49,066 nt of DNA. It comes from an uncultured Clostridia bacterium. Its GTDB lineage: Bacteria; Bacillota_I; Bacilli_A; RF39; UBA660. Numbering within the stretch: position 1 is the first letter of the stretch; every line of letters begins with the position of its first letter. Positions 8,271 through 16,665 of the stretch are shown one piece after another. The position numbers and the translations under genes are program-made. The stretch is taken from NCBI GenBank assembly GCA_947165365.1, contig CAMVAF010000007.1, positions 1 through 49,066 on the forward strand, read 5' to 3'. The notes under the pieces are model-generated. The model did not search any database. It had not been told where the DNA came from and saw nothing but the letters and a program-made list of their open reading frames with translations.

Positions 8271-8483
8271 TTAGTTGTTTTTATTTTTTTTTACTAATGT
8301 ATCAACTGTAATTGTATTTTCTAAATTCTCAGATTGATTTCTTTTTTCATGTCTTTTTTGAAATTCTTCTTTTTTCATTTTTCTAATTGTAATAAATGAT
8401 CCTATTAATACAGATATTGATGCAGCAATTAAAAATGTAAAATTCCATGTATCAGTAAACGTTTCTAATATCATTATAGTCAC
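8271..8483 (-). CDS. Small single-span membrane protein downstream of XRE regulator
   Basis: 70 residues: a short N-terminus, one membrane segment at about 14-33 (FTFLIAASISVLIGSFITI), then a strongly charged tail (RKMKKEEFQKRHEKRNQSEN) probably in the cytoplasm. The GTG at 8483 is preferred over the ATG three codons in because GGAG is 8 bases upstream of it. It starts 16 bases after the regulator gene, so the two form an operon. I recognise no family. A membrane partner or signalling peptide for the regulator is an inference from context only. Confidence 0.65.
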   Translation of the reverse strand: MTIMILETFTDTWNFTFLIAASISVLIGSFITIRKMKKEEFQKRHEKRNQSENLENTITVDTLVKKNKNN

Positions 8484-8499
8484 CCACTCTACTCCTTTT

Positions 8500-9267
8500 T
8501 TATACTTTTCTTGTTTGAATCTCTGCTATTTTTTCAAAAACTTCTTTAGCATTTGATTCAGTAATTGCAGTATATCCAAGTTCTTTTAAAGCTTGCATTT
8601 TAACACTATTTAATTCTTGTGTTCTTGATAATTTTTCTTCATGTCTTTGTTCAATATCTTTTACAAATTTTTCATGTTGATCTTTAACTTTTCTTGTTGA
8701 AGCTCCCCCATTATTATACAAAGTAAATCCACTATACATTATACTTTCAAATAGTATTTGTTGATCTTCATTATAAATAAATTCTTGAGGATTAGTGAAA
8801 CCATACATTTTGGAAACAAAACCTAATAAATACTTTAGTTCTTTACTCGTTTCCATGCTTTGTAAGAAATGATATAAATAGATAAAAGTATTATACGTTT
8901 CTTTGGTTTTATCATCTTTTAAACGGTCTTTTAAGAGTGTTGTAATATCACTTAATACTTCTATTTCTTTACGATTAAATCCCTTTAAATCGCCAAAATT
9001 TCCTGTAGATAAAGCAACTTTAACTCCCTCATTTAATTTATTATCAATTTTTATAATATAGTCTCCATCAACAACAATATTATCAATTTCATCTGAAGTT
9101 TTAATATCTAGTAATTGCATTAATCTTGTTGCTTTTTCACTAGGCCAATCTTCAAGATTTTCACATGCAAGATAATTATATAACATTTGTCTTGATACAC
9201 CTAAATATTTCGCTAATCTAACTTTCGATACTCCTAATTCTTGTAATATATCATTTATTTTGCTCAT
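8500..9267 (-). CDS. XRE-type helix-turn-helix regulator with long C-terminal domain
   Basis: Residues 1-60 form an XRE/Cro-type DNA-binding domain (ILQELGVSKVRLAKYLGVSR then QMLYNYLACE). The remaining 195 residues are of unknown fold, with a charged helical stretch at about 195-225 (KDQHEKFVKDIEQRHEEKLS) that may be coiled coil. GGAGGG precedes the ATG. A perfect 7-bp-arm palindrome overlaps its own -35 box at 9306-9326, which suggests autoregulation. The gene is co-transcribed with the small membrane protein. It is not obviously a phage repressor, because no phage genes are nearby. Confidence 0.8.
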   Translation of the reverse strand: MSKINDILQELGVSKVRLAKYLGVSRQMLYNYLACENLEDWPSEKATRLMQLLDIKTSDEIDNIVVDGDYIIKIDNKLNEGVKVALSTGNFGDLKGFNRKEIEVLSDITTLLKDRLKDDKTKETYNTFIYLYHFLQSMETSKELKYLLGFVSKMYGFTNPQEFIYNEDQQILFESIMYSGFTLYNNGGASTRKVKDQHEKFVKDIEQRHEEKLSRTQELNSVKMQALKELGYTAITESNAKEVFEKIAEIQTRKV

Positions 9268-9285
9268 AAAGCCCTCCTACAATTT

Positions 9286-9313
9286 ATTTTAGCATTAAAT
9301 ATTATTTTGTCAA
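9286..9313 (-). promoter_or_regulatory. Promoter of the XRE operon
   Basis: On the minus strand, TTGACA (9308-9313) and TAAAAT (9286-9291) are 16 bases apart, 19 bases before the start codon. The -35 box is a perfect consensus. Confidence 0.7.
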
Positions 9314-9326
9314 TATATATGACAAA
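9306..9326. promoter_or_regulatory. Palindromic operator-like site
   Basis: TTTGTCA and TGACAAA are perfect 7-base arms separated by ATATATA. The left arm contains the -35 box of the XRE gene, so a protein bound here would block that promoter. The XRE regulator itself is the likely ligand, but this is inference. Confidence 0.55.
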
Positions 9327-9342
9327 TTTTGTAAATCAAATT

Positions 9343-10449
9343 TTAAAGTAAATACCATAATTTTTCATCATTTAATCTTACTTCTTTAATTATTCCTCCA
9401 CCAAGACATTTTTCACCTAAATAAAATACACATGCTTGACCAGGAGTAACTGCTTTGGCACTATTATATCGAACAATAATGTTACCATCTTGTAAGTATT
9501 CTAATTTAGCATTAATATCACTTTGACGATAACGAAATTTAACGCTACATTCACTAGGCCTTAAATCACAGTTAAAATTAATATTATCTACTAGACAACT
9601 ATTTGATATTAAATAATGATTATCTTCACCAAAAGAAACATACAAAATGTTCTTATCAAGATTTTTCCCAACAACAAACATTTTGTCTTTATATCCACCA
9701 ATATCAAGTCCTTTTCTTTGACCTATTGTGTAATACATTAAACCATTATGCTCCCCTACTTTTTTCTTTGTTTCGATATCAATAACATCGCCTGTTTTAT
9801 TAGGTAAATAATTTTCTAGGAATTTTTTAAAATTTCGTTCACCAATGAAACAAATACCAGTAGAATCTTTCTTTTTTGCAGTTATTAAATCATATTTTTG
9901 AGCAATATCACGAACATCACTTTTTACCATATCCCCTATTGGAAATAAAACATTAGATAATTGTTCTTTTGTTAATTGACTTAAAAAATATGTTTGGTCT
10001 TTATTATCATCTATTGCACGTAACAAATAACCATCCTTAATCCTTGCATAGTGTCCAGTTGCAATATAGTCAGCTCCTAATTTTTTAGCTTCTCTTATAA
10101 AATAATCAAATTTTATATATTTATTGCACATAATATCTGGATTTGGTGTTCTTCCATTTTTTAGTTCATCTAAAAAATAAGTAAATACATAATCCCAATA
10201 TTCTTTAACAAAATCAACTCGATGTAAAGGTATACCAATTTTATTACATACAGCAAGAGCATCATTATAATCTTCTTCTTGAGGACATATATTGTTATTT
10301 AAATTAGGATTACCTAAAAAATCATTATTAATTGTACTATCCCAATTTCTCATAAATAATCCTATAACTTCATATCCTGCTTCTTTAAGAAGGATTGCAG
10401 CTACTGATGAATCTACTCCACCACTCATACCGATAACAACTTTTTTCAT
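9343..10449 (-). CDS. mnmA: tRNA-specific 2-thiouridylase MnmA
   Basis: Thiolates U34 in the wobble position of tRNA-Lys, -Glu and -Gln. A PP-loop ATP site ([12 protein letters not shown]) lies at residues 7-18. The catalytic cysteine pair is C108 ([12 protein letters not shown]) and C200 (STGICFIGE), which form the persulfide relay and disulfide. The central ATGHYARI and DQTYFLSQL segments are family hallmarks, and the C-terminal beta-barrel ends in LGGGII. Length 368 is normal. GGTGAGAT precedes the ATG and an extended -10 (TGGTATAAT, 10469-10474) lies upstream. A tRNA-Glu gene, one likely substrate, is in this window. Confidence 0.97.
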   Translation of the reverse strand: MKKVVIGMSGGVDSSVAAILLKEAGYEVIGLFMRNWDSTINNDFLGNPNLNNNICPQEEDYNDALAVCNKIGIPLHRVDFVKEYWDYVFTYFLDELKNGRTPNPDIMCNKYIKFDYFIREAKKLGADYIATGHYARIKDGYLLRAIDDNKDQTYFLSQLTKEQLSNVLFPIGDMVKSDVRDIAQKYDLITAKKKDSTGICFIGERNFKKFLENYLPNKTGDVIDIETKKKVGEHNGLMYYTIGQRKGLDIGGYKDKMFVVGKNLDKNILYVSFGEDNHYLISNSCLVDNINFNCDLRPSECSVKFRYRQSDINAKLEYLQDGNIIVRYNSAKAVTPGQACVFYLGEKCLGGGIIKEVRLNDEKLWYLL

Positions 10450-10505
10450 ATCTCACCAACCAAAAGATATTATACCAAAAAAACAGATAAAAATAAATAA
10501 AAAAA

Positions 10506-11105
10506 TTATTTAATAAGAAAACTAAATAATTTTAATACAAATGGTGTAATAAATGTTTCATATAAACTACTTACTAAAAGTAAAATTAAACATATTAAGC
10601 TAACAGCAAAATATTTTTTTATAATTATATGAAAATGATATTCCTTTTTTTTAAATAATAAATAGAATAATTTAACTGAGAAATCATTAGCATAAGCAAT
10701 CATTATTAAATATGTAAACAAATTGAGTATCATAAATGGAAAAACATATATTATGCTTAAAACAATACCATTATATAAATATATATTAATTATTGATGAT
10801 GCTATAAAACCTAAAATAAAACTTTTTAAAAATAAAATAAAATTATTAAAAAATAGTCCTATTATTGATAATCCAAAAATGGTTATTAGTATTAAATAGA
10901 TGATGTTATTTTTTAAACTAAATAATAAATTATTCCAATATTTAATAGGCACATCTTCTTTTATGTTATTAAAAAAATATGTTATCTTTTCATATACAAT
11001 TTTTTGATCATTATTAGATATAATATTTGCAAAAATAAATCCGGTTATTACCCCAATAATAACAATAATTATTAAAAATAAATATTTCTTTTTAATTTTA
11101 TTCAT
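10506..11105 (-). CDS. spoIIM: Stage II sporulation protein M
   Basis: Integral membrane protein of the SpoIID-SpoIIM-SpoIIP complex that drives engulfment of the forespore. The 199-residue protein has a short basic N-terminus and five hydrophobic segments, with the family's middle GFIASSIINIYLYNGIVLS and a C-terminal helix. The ATG at 11105 is chosen because GGTGAAAAA precedes it; the frame is open 20 codons further upstream but without a binding site. In Bacillus subtilis spoIIM lies close to ripX-drm, and xerD-deoB are 3 kb away here. No other sporulation gene is certain in the window, so actual sporulation cannot be claimed. Confidence 0.75.
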   Translation of the reverse strand: MNKIKKKYLFLIIIVIIGVITGFIFANIISNNDQKIVYEKITYFFNNIKEDVPIKYWNNLLFSLKNNIIYLILITIFGLSIIGLFFNNFILFLKSFILGFIASSIINIYLYNGIVLSIIYVFPFMILNLFTYLIMIAYANDFSVKLFYLLFKKKEYHFHIIIKKYFAVSLICLILLLVSSLYETFITPFVLKLFSFLIK

Positions 11106-11151
11106 TTTTTCACCAATTAATTTTATTAAAATGAACTTTTTTATATGCAAA

Positions 11152-11182
11152 AAATAATATGACAAAAAATATCATATTATTT
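11152..11182 (-). terminator. rel terminator
   Basis: On the minus strand AAATAATATGA and TCATATTATTT form an 11-bp stem around a nine-base loop, followed by T residues. It includes the rel stop codon at 11177-11179. Confidence 0.7.
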
Positions 11183-12628
11183 ATTATCTTTAAGATATTC
11201 TATTATTTTCTTTTTAGCATGTGTTGTCTCAACCATGGAAATCCAATTTGTACGATCGACAACAACAGTTTTATCACAAATAATTCTTACACGATCATTA
11301 TTTTGTAATTTATAATCAAAAGGGACCATTTTTTCATTAACAACAGCCGCAATCATGGTATTACCAATATCTGAATGAATTTTATAAGCAAAGTCAATTG
11401 GTGTTGAATTAAATGGTAGTTCTAATACTTCTCCACTAGTAGTTCTTACATAAACATTTCTTGAGAATAACTCTTCTTTAACTAATTTTACAAACTCTAT
11501 ATTATCAACAATACTTGAATCTAATTCTTCGATTGATTTAAAAAACTGATAATTCTTTTCTAAATCACTTTGCATTTTATTTTTAGCAAGTGATTTATTT
11601 TTAAACCAATATGATGTTAATCCAAATTCTGCTATTTTATCCATTTCTTTGGTTCTAATTTGAAACTGAACTAAACGGTCATTTTGACCAAAAACAGTTG
11701 TATGTAAAGCCTGATACATATTGGTTTTTGGTTTAACAATATAATCTTTAAATTTAAAATTTAATGGTACATACATATCATGGATTATCATTAGTGATAG
11801 ATAACAATCTTTAACATTTTTTACTATTACTTCAATTCCTAATAAATCATGAATATTATTTAGTTCCATGGAATTTGTAATTATTTTTTTATATACACTA
11901 TAAATATCTTTATATCGAATTCTTAAATGACACTTTATACCTTCTTCATTAAGTCTTTTTTTGGTATCATTTATCATTTTATTCAACATTTTTTGATTAC
12001 CATTATAAATTTTTGATAATTTAATAGATAAATCTTGATATTCAGTTGGTTTTAAATACATAAAACTTATATTTTCTAATTCACATTTAATTTTATATGC
12101 ACCAATGTAATAAGCAAGAGGGACATAAATTTCAAGTGTTTGAAGAGCTATTTCTTGTCTTCTTTCTTCTTTTTTATACTCAATTGTTCGCATATTATGA
12201 AGACGGTCAACCAATTTTATTATAACAATTCTTGCATCTTCTCTTATACTAACTATAATCCTTCTTATGTTACTTGCTTGAAATTCATCTTTATTATTGA
12301 AATTTAGATGTGTAAGTTTAGTAACTCCATCAACAAGGTAAGCTATTTCATTATTAAACTCTTTTACTATGTCATCATATGTTACATCTGTATCTTCAAT
12401 TAAATCATGCATAAGGGCTGCACAAATTACAGATGATTCAGCTTTCATACCAGATAAAATATAGGCAACTGTTAAGGGATGAATAATATAGTCTTCTCCA
12501 CTCTCTCTTTTTTGACCATAATGTTTTTTCTTAGCATAATTGTATGCTTTTAATATTATAGGCCAATCTTTTTTCATATACGTATTAACTTTCTTTTTTA
12601 ATAAGTCAATTGTTATATTTTCATTCAT
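11177..12628 (-). CDS. rel: Short RelA/SpoT homologue, hydrolase intact, synthetase site altered
   Basis: (p)ppGpp metabolism enzyme. The HD hydrolase domain (about 20-170) keeps every metal and catalytic position I can place: H50, H74-D75, E78-D79 (MHDLIEDT), D141 and N145 (LVDRLHNM). The synthetase domain (about 210-340) keeps D261 (HDLLGIEV) and YQALHTTV. The catalytic Glu of the ExQIRT motif is Gln321 (VQFQIRT, codon CAG). A TGS domain (about 385-445) follows. The protein stops at 483 residues, where full-length Rel proteins reach about 730, so the helical, zinc-finger and ACT regulatory parts are missing. AGGTGG and a TTGATA-N17-TATAAT promoter precede it. It is probably mainly a (p)ppGpp hydrolase. 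Confidence 0.9.
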   Translation of the reverse strand: MNENITIDLLKKKVNTYMKKDWPIILKAYNYAKKKHYGQKRESGEDYIIHPLTVAYILSGMKAESSVICAALMHDLIEDTDVTYDDIVKEFNNEIAYLVDGVTKLTHLNFNNKDEFQASNIRRIIVSIREDARIVIIKLVDRLHNMRTIEYKKEERRQEIALQTLEIYVPLAYYIGAYKIKCELENISFMYLKPTEYQDLSIKLSKIYNGNQKMLNKMINDTKKRLNEEGIKCHLRIRYKDIYSVYKKIITNSMELNNIHDLLGIEVIVKNVKDCYLSLMIIHDMYVPLNFKFKDYIVKPKTNMYQALHTTVFGQNDRLVQFQIRTKEMDKIAEFGLTSYWFKNKSLAKNKMQSDLEKNYQFFKSIEELDSSIVDNIEFVKLVKEELFSRNVYVRTTSGEVLELPFNSTPIDFAYKIHSDIGNTMIAAVVNEKMVPFDYKLQNNDRVRIICDKTVVVDRTNWISMVETTHAKKKIIEYLKDNK

Positions 12629-12657
12629 ACATCATCCACCTACTTTTTATATATTAT

Positions 12658-12686
12658 ATTATAACGAAAATTAAATATTATATCAA
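12658..12686 (-). promoter_or_regulatory. Promoter of rel
   Basis: On the minus strand TTGATA (12681-12686) and TATAAT (12658-12663) are 17 bases apart, 30 bases before the rel start. Confidence 0.7.
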
Positions 12687-12713
12687 GAAAAATAGAAGAT
12701 TTTTTCTTCTATT
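12686..12713 (-). terminator. Terminator of the lspA-rluD-amidase operon
   Basis: On the minus strand AATAGAAGA and TCTTCTATT form a 9-bp stem with a five-base loop, followed by TTTC. It overlaps the amidase stop codon. Confidence 0.65.
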
Positions 12714-13956
12714 CATTCACATATTTTGTAACTGCTTTAACTAAGGCTTTAACAAATTTATCTTTATGATTAATGACCATTTCTAAATCATCATTTTGGG
12801 AAATATATGCAAGTTCGCATAAATAAGCTTCTACACCTTGATTCATATTACGATAAGGATTTGCTTTCTTTTTAGGGTTTCTTCCATCAGAGAATGCTTT
12901 AGTCATTATACCACCTGTTTCACGAATAAAATAGTAATATGTTACATCATCATCTAGATTATATGGCTCATAGTTATATTTTTTTGCATCTTTTTTGGTG
13001 TTTTCAATATCTCTTGATGAATATACACGCATATAAATGCCATCATCAACTTTATTCATCGGATTGTTAGAATAAGGTATTTCAGTTTCTTCATGAATAC
13101 TATCAGCAAGAATTTTGGCAAATGTGTTATCATCATGACTAGCTTTATATATTTCAACACCTCTTTGTTTACTACTTCCAGAACTATTTAAATGTATATC
13201 AAGCATAAGTTTAGCTTTTACTTCGTAAGGTATTCCTGTTCGTGATGATTCACCATATGATTCAATACTAGTATCAGTTTCTCTGGTCATTTTAACTTTT
13301 AAACCAATTTTTTCTAATTCTTCTTTTAACGATTTGGCATAATCTAAAGTAAATTTAGATTCATGATATTTACCATTACCAGCTCCTGTATCAACACCAC
13401 CATGTCCAGGATCTATTACTATATCATAAATATTTTCAGGTAATTTTTCTTCTTTAACATTTATTGTAAAATATTTTTTATTATTAAAAGTATTTTCTTT
13501 AAATGTAATTAAATTATTTTTACCATTTTTGGTAATTGTATAATATTGATTATCATGATAATCTGTTTTATTTAAAACGTTATAGTAAATATTAGTAACA
13601 TTATCTTTTAATAATACAAGATACTCCCCTACTTCCAATTTTTCAAGATTAAGTCCATTATTAATATACTTACTTAAAATTAATTTATTATTATTTGTTT
13701 CCAATTTATATGATAATTCCTTTTCATTATTTTTAAGGATTAAAACACAATCTTTCGTAGTATCAAAAGTTAAATTAAGATGTTTACCATAAATAGTTAA
13801 TCTTTCTATATCAATATTGTTTTCATTTGTATTATTTAATATATCTTCATAGACAAATTTCTCTTTTTCTGGTGTTTTTATTAAAGCATTTTTTATGGGT
13901 TTATATAGTACAATTGCTAAGGCAATTAAAATAATAAAACTAAATATTTTCTTCAT
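12709..13956 (-). CDS. N-acetylmuramoyl-L-alanine amidase (Amidase_3), membrane-anchored
   Basis: Cleaves the amide bond between N-acetylmuramic acid and the stem peptide, outside the membrane. An uncleaved signal or anchor lies at about 3-20 (IFSFIILIALAIVLYKPI), an unassigned beta-rich region at 40-175, and the zinc amidase domain at about 178-415. Zinc and catalytic residues are in DPGHGGVDTG, YHESKFTLD, DIHLNSS and CELAYIS. A long insertion at about 275-360 with SSRDIENTKKD is also seen in CwlD-like enzymes. It overlaps rluD by 17 bases and has GGAG 8 bases before the ATG. The role could be cell separation or cortex maturation; the sequence does not decide. Confidence 0.9.
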   Translation of the reverse strand: MKKIFSFIILIALAIVLYKPIKNALIKTPEKEKFVYEDILNNTNENNIDIERLTIYGKHLNLTFDTTKDCVLILKNNEKELSYKLETNNNKLILSKYINNGLNLEKLEVGEYLVLLKDNVTNIYYNVLNKTDYHDNQYYTITKNGKNNLITFKENTFNNKKYFTINVKEEKLPENIYDIVIDPGHGGVDTGAGNGKYHESKFTLDYAKSLKEELEKIGLKVKMTRETDTSIESYGESSRTGIPYEVKAKLMLDIHLNSSGSSKQRGVEIYKASHDDNTFAKILADSIHEETEIPYSNNPMNKVDDGIYMRVYSSRDIENTKKDAKKYNYEPYNLDDDVTYYYFIRETGGIMTKAFSDGRNPKKKANPYRNMNQGVEAYLCELAYISQNDDLEMVINHKDKFVKALVKAVTKYVNE

Positions 13957-14836
13957 TTTCTATACTCCTTATTATTTCATCAAATCTTTTTGGTGCTTTT
14001 ACTTCAAATTTTAATAGTTCATTATCTCTTGGATTATGAAATTCAATTTTCCATGAGTGTAGCATTTGTCCAAATTCTTCATCTATCTTCTCTTTACCAT
14101 AAACATAATCATTAAATATAGGATATCCAATATATGCCATGTGTACTCTTATTTGGTGAGTTCTTCCTGTATCAAGGATACACTCTATCAATGTGTGTTT
14201 TTTTAGTCTTTTTAAGACTTTAAAATGTGTAATAGCATGTTTACTATTTATATCTGTTACCATCATTTTTTCACGATTTTTAGGATCTCTTCCAATAGGT
14301 GCATCTATTGTTCCAGAATCATTTATTATTACACCTGAAACTAGTGCAAGATAGGTTCTCTTAACTTTTTTTTCGCTAATCATTCGTGATAATATATCAT
14401 GTATCTCATCATTTTTAGCAACTAACATAACACCTGATGTATCTTTATCAAGTCGATGAACTATTCCTGGTCTTAAATTATTGCTTGATAAATTGTATTT
14501 GCCAAGTAAAGCATTAACTAAAGTTCCTTCATAATTACCAGGAGCTGGATGAACTACCATCCCACTTGGTTTATTGATAACCAATAAATCATCATTTTCA
14601 TATATAATATCAACAGGAATATCTTCTGCTTTTATATGAATATCAAAATCTAAGTCATCATCAACATTAATAATATCCCCCGTACTTACTAGATAATTAT
14701 TCGTAGCATTTTTACCATTAATTAATATTTTTTTATTTTTAATTAATTTTTGTACCTTACTTCTTGAAATATTAAGACTTTTCGCAAGATATATATCAAT
14801 TCTTTCATTATCAACAAAAACTTCAATTTCCTTCAT
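13940..14836 (-). CDS. rluD: Pseudouridine synthase, RluD family
   Basis: Isomerises uridines in 23S rRNA (family activity). An S4 RNA-binding domain lies at about 12-60 (RIDIYLAKSLNISRSKVQKL) and the catalytic domain at about 78-290. The catalytic Asp is D130 in IVHRLDKDTSG, followed by the TGRTHQIRVHM motif. Length 298 is typical. It lies 3 bases after lspA, the same arrangement as lspA-ylyB in Bacillus. The exact uridines modified, and whether it is RluD rather than another RluA-type enzyme, cannot be fixed from sequence. Confidence 0.93.
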   Translation of the reverse strand: MKEIEVFVDNERIDIYLAKSLNISRSKVQKLIKNKKILINGKNATNNYLVSTGDIINVDDDLDFDIHIKAEDIPVDIIYENDDLLVINKPSGMVVHPAPGNYEGTLVNALLGKYNLSSNNLRPGIVHRLDKDTSGVMLVAKNDEIHDILSRMISEKKVKRTYLALVSGVIINDSGTIDAPIGRDPKNREKMMVTDINSKHAITHFKVLKRLKKHTLIECILDTGRTHQIRVHMAYIGYPIFNDYVYGKEKIDEEFGQMLHSWKIEFHNPRDNELLKFEVKAPKRFDEIIRSIENEENI

Positions 14837-14839
14837 TTT

Positions 14840-15286
14840 TTAATCCTTTCTAAAATTATATATAATAATTAATATAATACCAACAACAATAAAACAATCT
14901 GCAAAATTAAATATTGGATAATTATATCCAAATATATAAAAATCAAGAAAATCTATCACTGATCCATATGTAAGTCTATCAAAAAAATTCCCAATAATTC
15001 CTCCTAGTAACATACCATACGATAGATGTTCAATATTACTTAAATATTCATTTTTGATATTTTTATGTATGACATATAATACAATAACTGTTAATATAAG
15101 TAATGTTATTCTTTTATCTTGTAATATTGACCAGGCTGCACCATTATTTCTAGTATAAGTTAAATAAAAGAAATTGTTTATTATAGGAACACTTTTATTT
15201 AATTCTAAGACGTGACTAATAACTTGTTTGCTTATTAAATCAACCATAAAAAATAAAAAAGCTATAATATAGGTTTTTCTTTTCAC
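14840..15286 (-). CDS. lspA: Lipoprotein signal peptidase
   Basis: Aspartic protease of the membrane that removes signal peptides from diacylated prolipoproteins. The 148-residue protein has four membrane helices. The signature residues are NNGAAWSIL, GNFFDRL, and the catalytic aspartates D112 (SVIDFLDF) and D130 (FNFADCFIV). The loop between them is shorter than usual. The start is GTG, with GGTGA immediately upstream (GGTGATAAT). It opens the operon with rluD and the amidase. Confidence 0.95.
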   Translation of the reverse strand: MKRKTYIIAFLFFMVDLISKQVISHVLELNKSVPIINNFFYLTYTRNNGAAWSILQDKRITLLILTVIVLYVIHKNIKNEYLSNIEHLSYGMLLGGIIGNFFDRLTYGSVIDFLDFYIFGYNYPIFNFADCFIVVGIILIIIYNFRKD

Positions 15287-15334
15287 ATTATCACCAGTAA
15301 TATTATAGCATTAATTATGATATTTTCCAATTAA

Positions 15335-15994
15335 TTATTTTGTTTTTGGGTTATTTTTCTCACTATATTCATTAAGTTCTTGAAGCGTTGGCATCCATTC
15401 TGTTAATGCATAGAGAGTTTCATTATCCATTTTATAATTAGATGTTAAGATATATTTATTATCAAGACCTGTAACTTTTAAATAAAGATTGATTAAATCC
15501 TCATCTATACAAACATCATCACCATATATCTCATATAATAGTGAACCAACAGCTTCCATTGACAATTTCTTTTTAGGTTGTTTTAAACCATATACTTTAT
15601 ATTTTTGCTTATATTTTGAAATCCATCCTGATTTATCTAGTTTATCATAAAGCTCTTGTAATCTTTCAAAAGTTTTTGGAAAAATAATGATATCACCTTC
15701 ATCAATAATTCTAGGATAGTTATTTAAAAAAGCTAAAACAGGCCAGTATTTTGTTGATGATTCTATTCGTAAATGACTACATACTTTTTCGCTAATTCTT
15801 GATAAATTATCACCTTTCTTAACAATATATTCTCCATATTTTTTAGATTCATCCTGTTCTATTTTTTTAACAAAAGTTCCAGGATTATATGTGTTATTTG
15901 TTATTGCTAGTCCCTTTATTGGTACTAAAGAAATGCCTCCTGCCACTAATAGTGACAATAATTTTTTTGAAATTTTGATATTTGATATTTTCAT
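15335..15994 (-). CDS. Secreted LysM-domain protein
   Basis: 219 residues. A signal peptide lies at about 1-32 (LLSLLVAGGISLVPIKGLA) and a LysM domain at about 55-105 (YIVKKGDNLSRIS ... YWPVLAFLNN ... EGDIIIFP), which should bind peptidoglycan. The region after 105 is unassigned, with no recognisable catalytic domain. The ATG at 15994 is chosen because AAAGGAGGG lies 4 bases upstream; the frame extends nine codons further but only through that binding site. It begins 10 bases after tdk, so the two are probably co-transcribed despite unrelated roles. Confidence 0.85.
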   Translation of the reverse strand: MKISNIKISKKLLSLLVAGGISLVPIKGLAITNNTYNPGTFVKKIEQDESKKYGEYIVKKGDNLSRISEKVCSHLRIESSTKYWPVLAFLNNYPRIIDEGDIIIFPKTFERLQELYDKLDKSGWISKYKQKYKVYGLKQPKKKLSMEAVGSLLYEIYGDDVCIDEDLINLYLKVTGLDNKYILTSNYKMDNETLYALTEWMPTLQELNEYSEKNNPKTK

Positions 15995-16004
15995 ATTCCC
16001 TCCT

Positions 16005-16598
16005 TTATTTATCATTATCAAATTTATGATGTGTTTTTAATCTAAAACATCGTGCACATGCTGCTGTATAGGTGACTTTCCCTTCTCCATCAATTGCTAC
16101 GCTATCACCTTCTGTTTGTACTTTACCATCTATCATTCTAACATTAAACATAGCCTTATGACCACATTCACATATATTTTTTATTTCTGTTAATTCATGA
16201 GCAATTTCAAGAAGTCTCTTAGCCCCAGGAAAACTATTACCCTTAAAATCAGTTCTTAATCCATAACACATAACAGGAATATGTAAATCTATTACAACAT
16301 CCATTAACTGATTAACTTGTCTTTCTGTTAAAAACTGAGCTTCATCAACAATTAATAAATCGACATTGGTATATTTTTCAACAATAATATCATAGATATT
16401 CATTTTGTTTTCAATTAAAAAATCTACTTTTCTTTTAGAACCAATTCTTGATACTATATAATCACTTCCCTTAGTATCAATTTTAGGTTTCATAATTATT
16501 GGTTTCATACCTTGTTCTTCATAGTTATAAGCACATTGTAATATTCTTGTAGTTTTACCACTATTCATTGCTCCATAAAAGAAATATAACTTTGTCAT
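16005..16598 (-). CDS. tdk: Thymidine kinase, type II
   Basis: Phosphorylates thymidine with ATP in the salvage pathway. The 197-residue protein opens with the P-loop FFYGAMNSGKTTRIL (residues 9-16 core). DEAQFLTERQ carries the catalytic glutamate and DEAQ box. Zinc ligands are in CECGHKAMF and CARCF near the C-terminus, and the lasso segment is present. The ATG at 16598 is chosen because AAGGAAGG precedes it; an ATG eight codons earlier has no binding site. Confidence 0.96.
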   Translation of the reverse strand: MTKLYFFYGAMNSGKTTRILQCAYNYEEQGMKPIIMKPKIDTKGSDYIVSRIGSKRKVDFLIENKMNIYDIIVEKYTNVDLLIVDEAQFLTERQVNQLMDVVIDLHIPVMCYGLRTDFKGNSFPGAKRLLEIAHELTEIKNICECGHKAMFNVRMIDGKVQTEGDSVAIDGEGKVTYTAACARCFRLKTHHKFDNDK

Positions 16599-16624
16599 TA
16601 ATACCTTCCTTAATTTAATCATAT

Positions 16625-16653
16625 CAAAAAAAGATGATTATTTAAATCATCTT
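16625..16653 (-). terminator. Terminator between the acidic membrane-protein gene and tdk
   Basis: On the minus strand AAGATGATT and AATCATCTT form a 9-bp stem followed by seven T residues. It ends the rsmE operon before tdk. Confidence 0.8.
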
Positions 16654-16665
16654 GACATTATTTAA

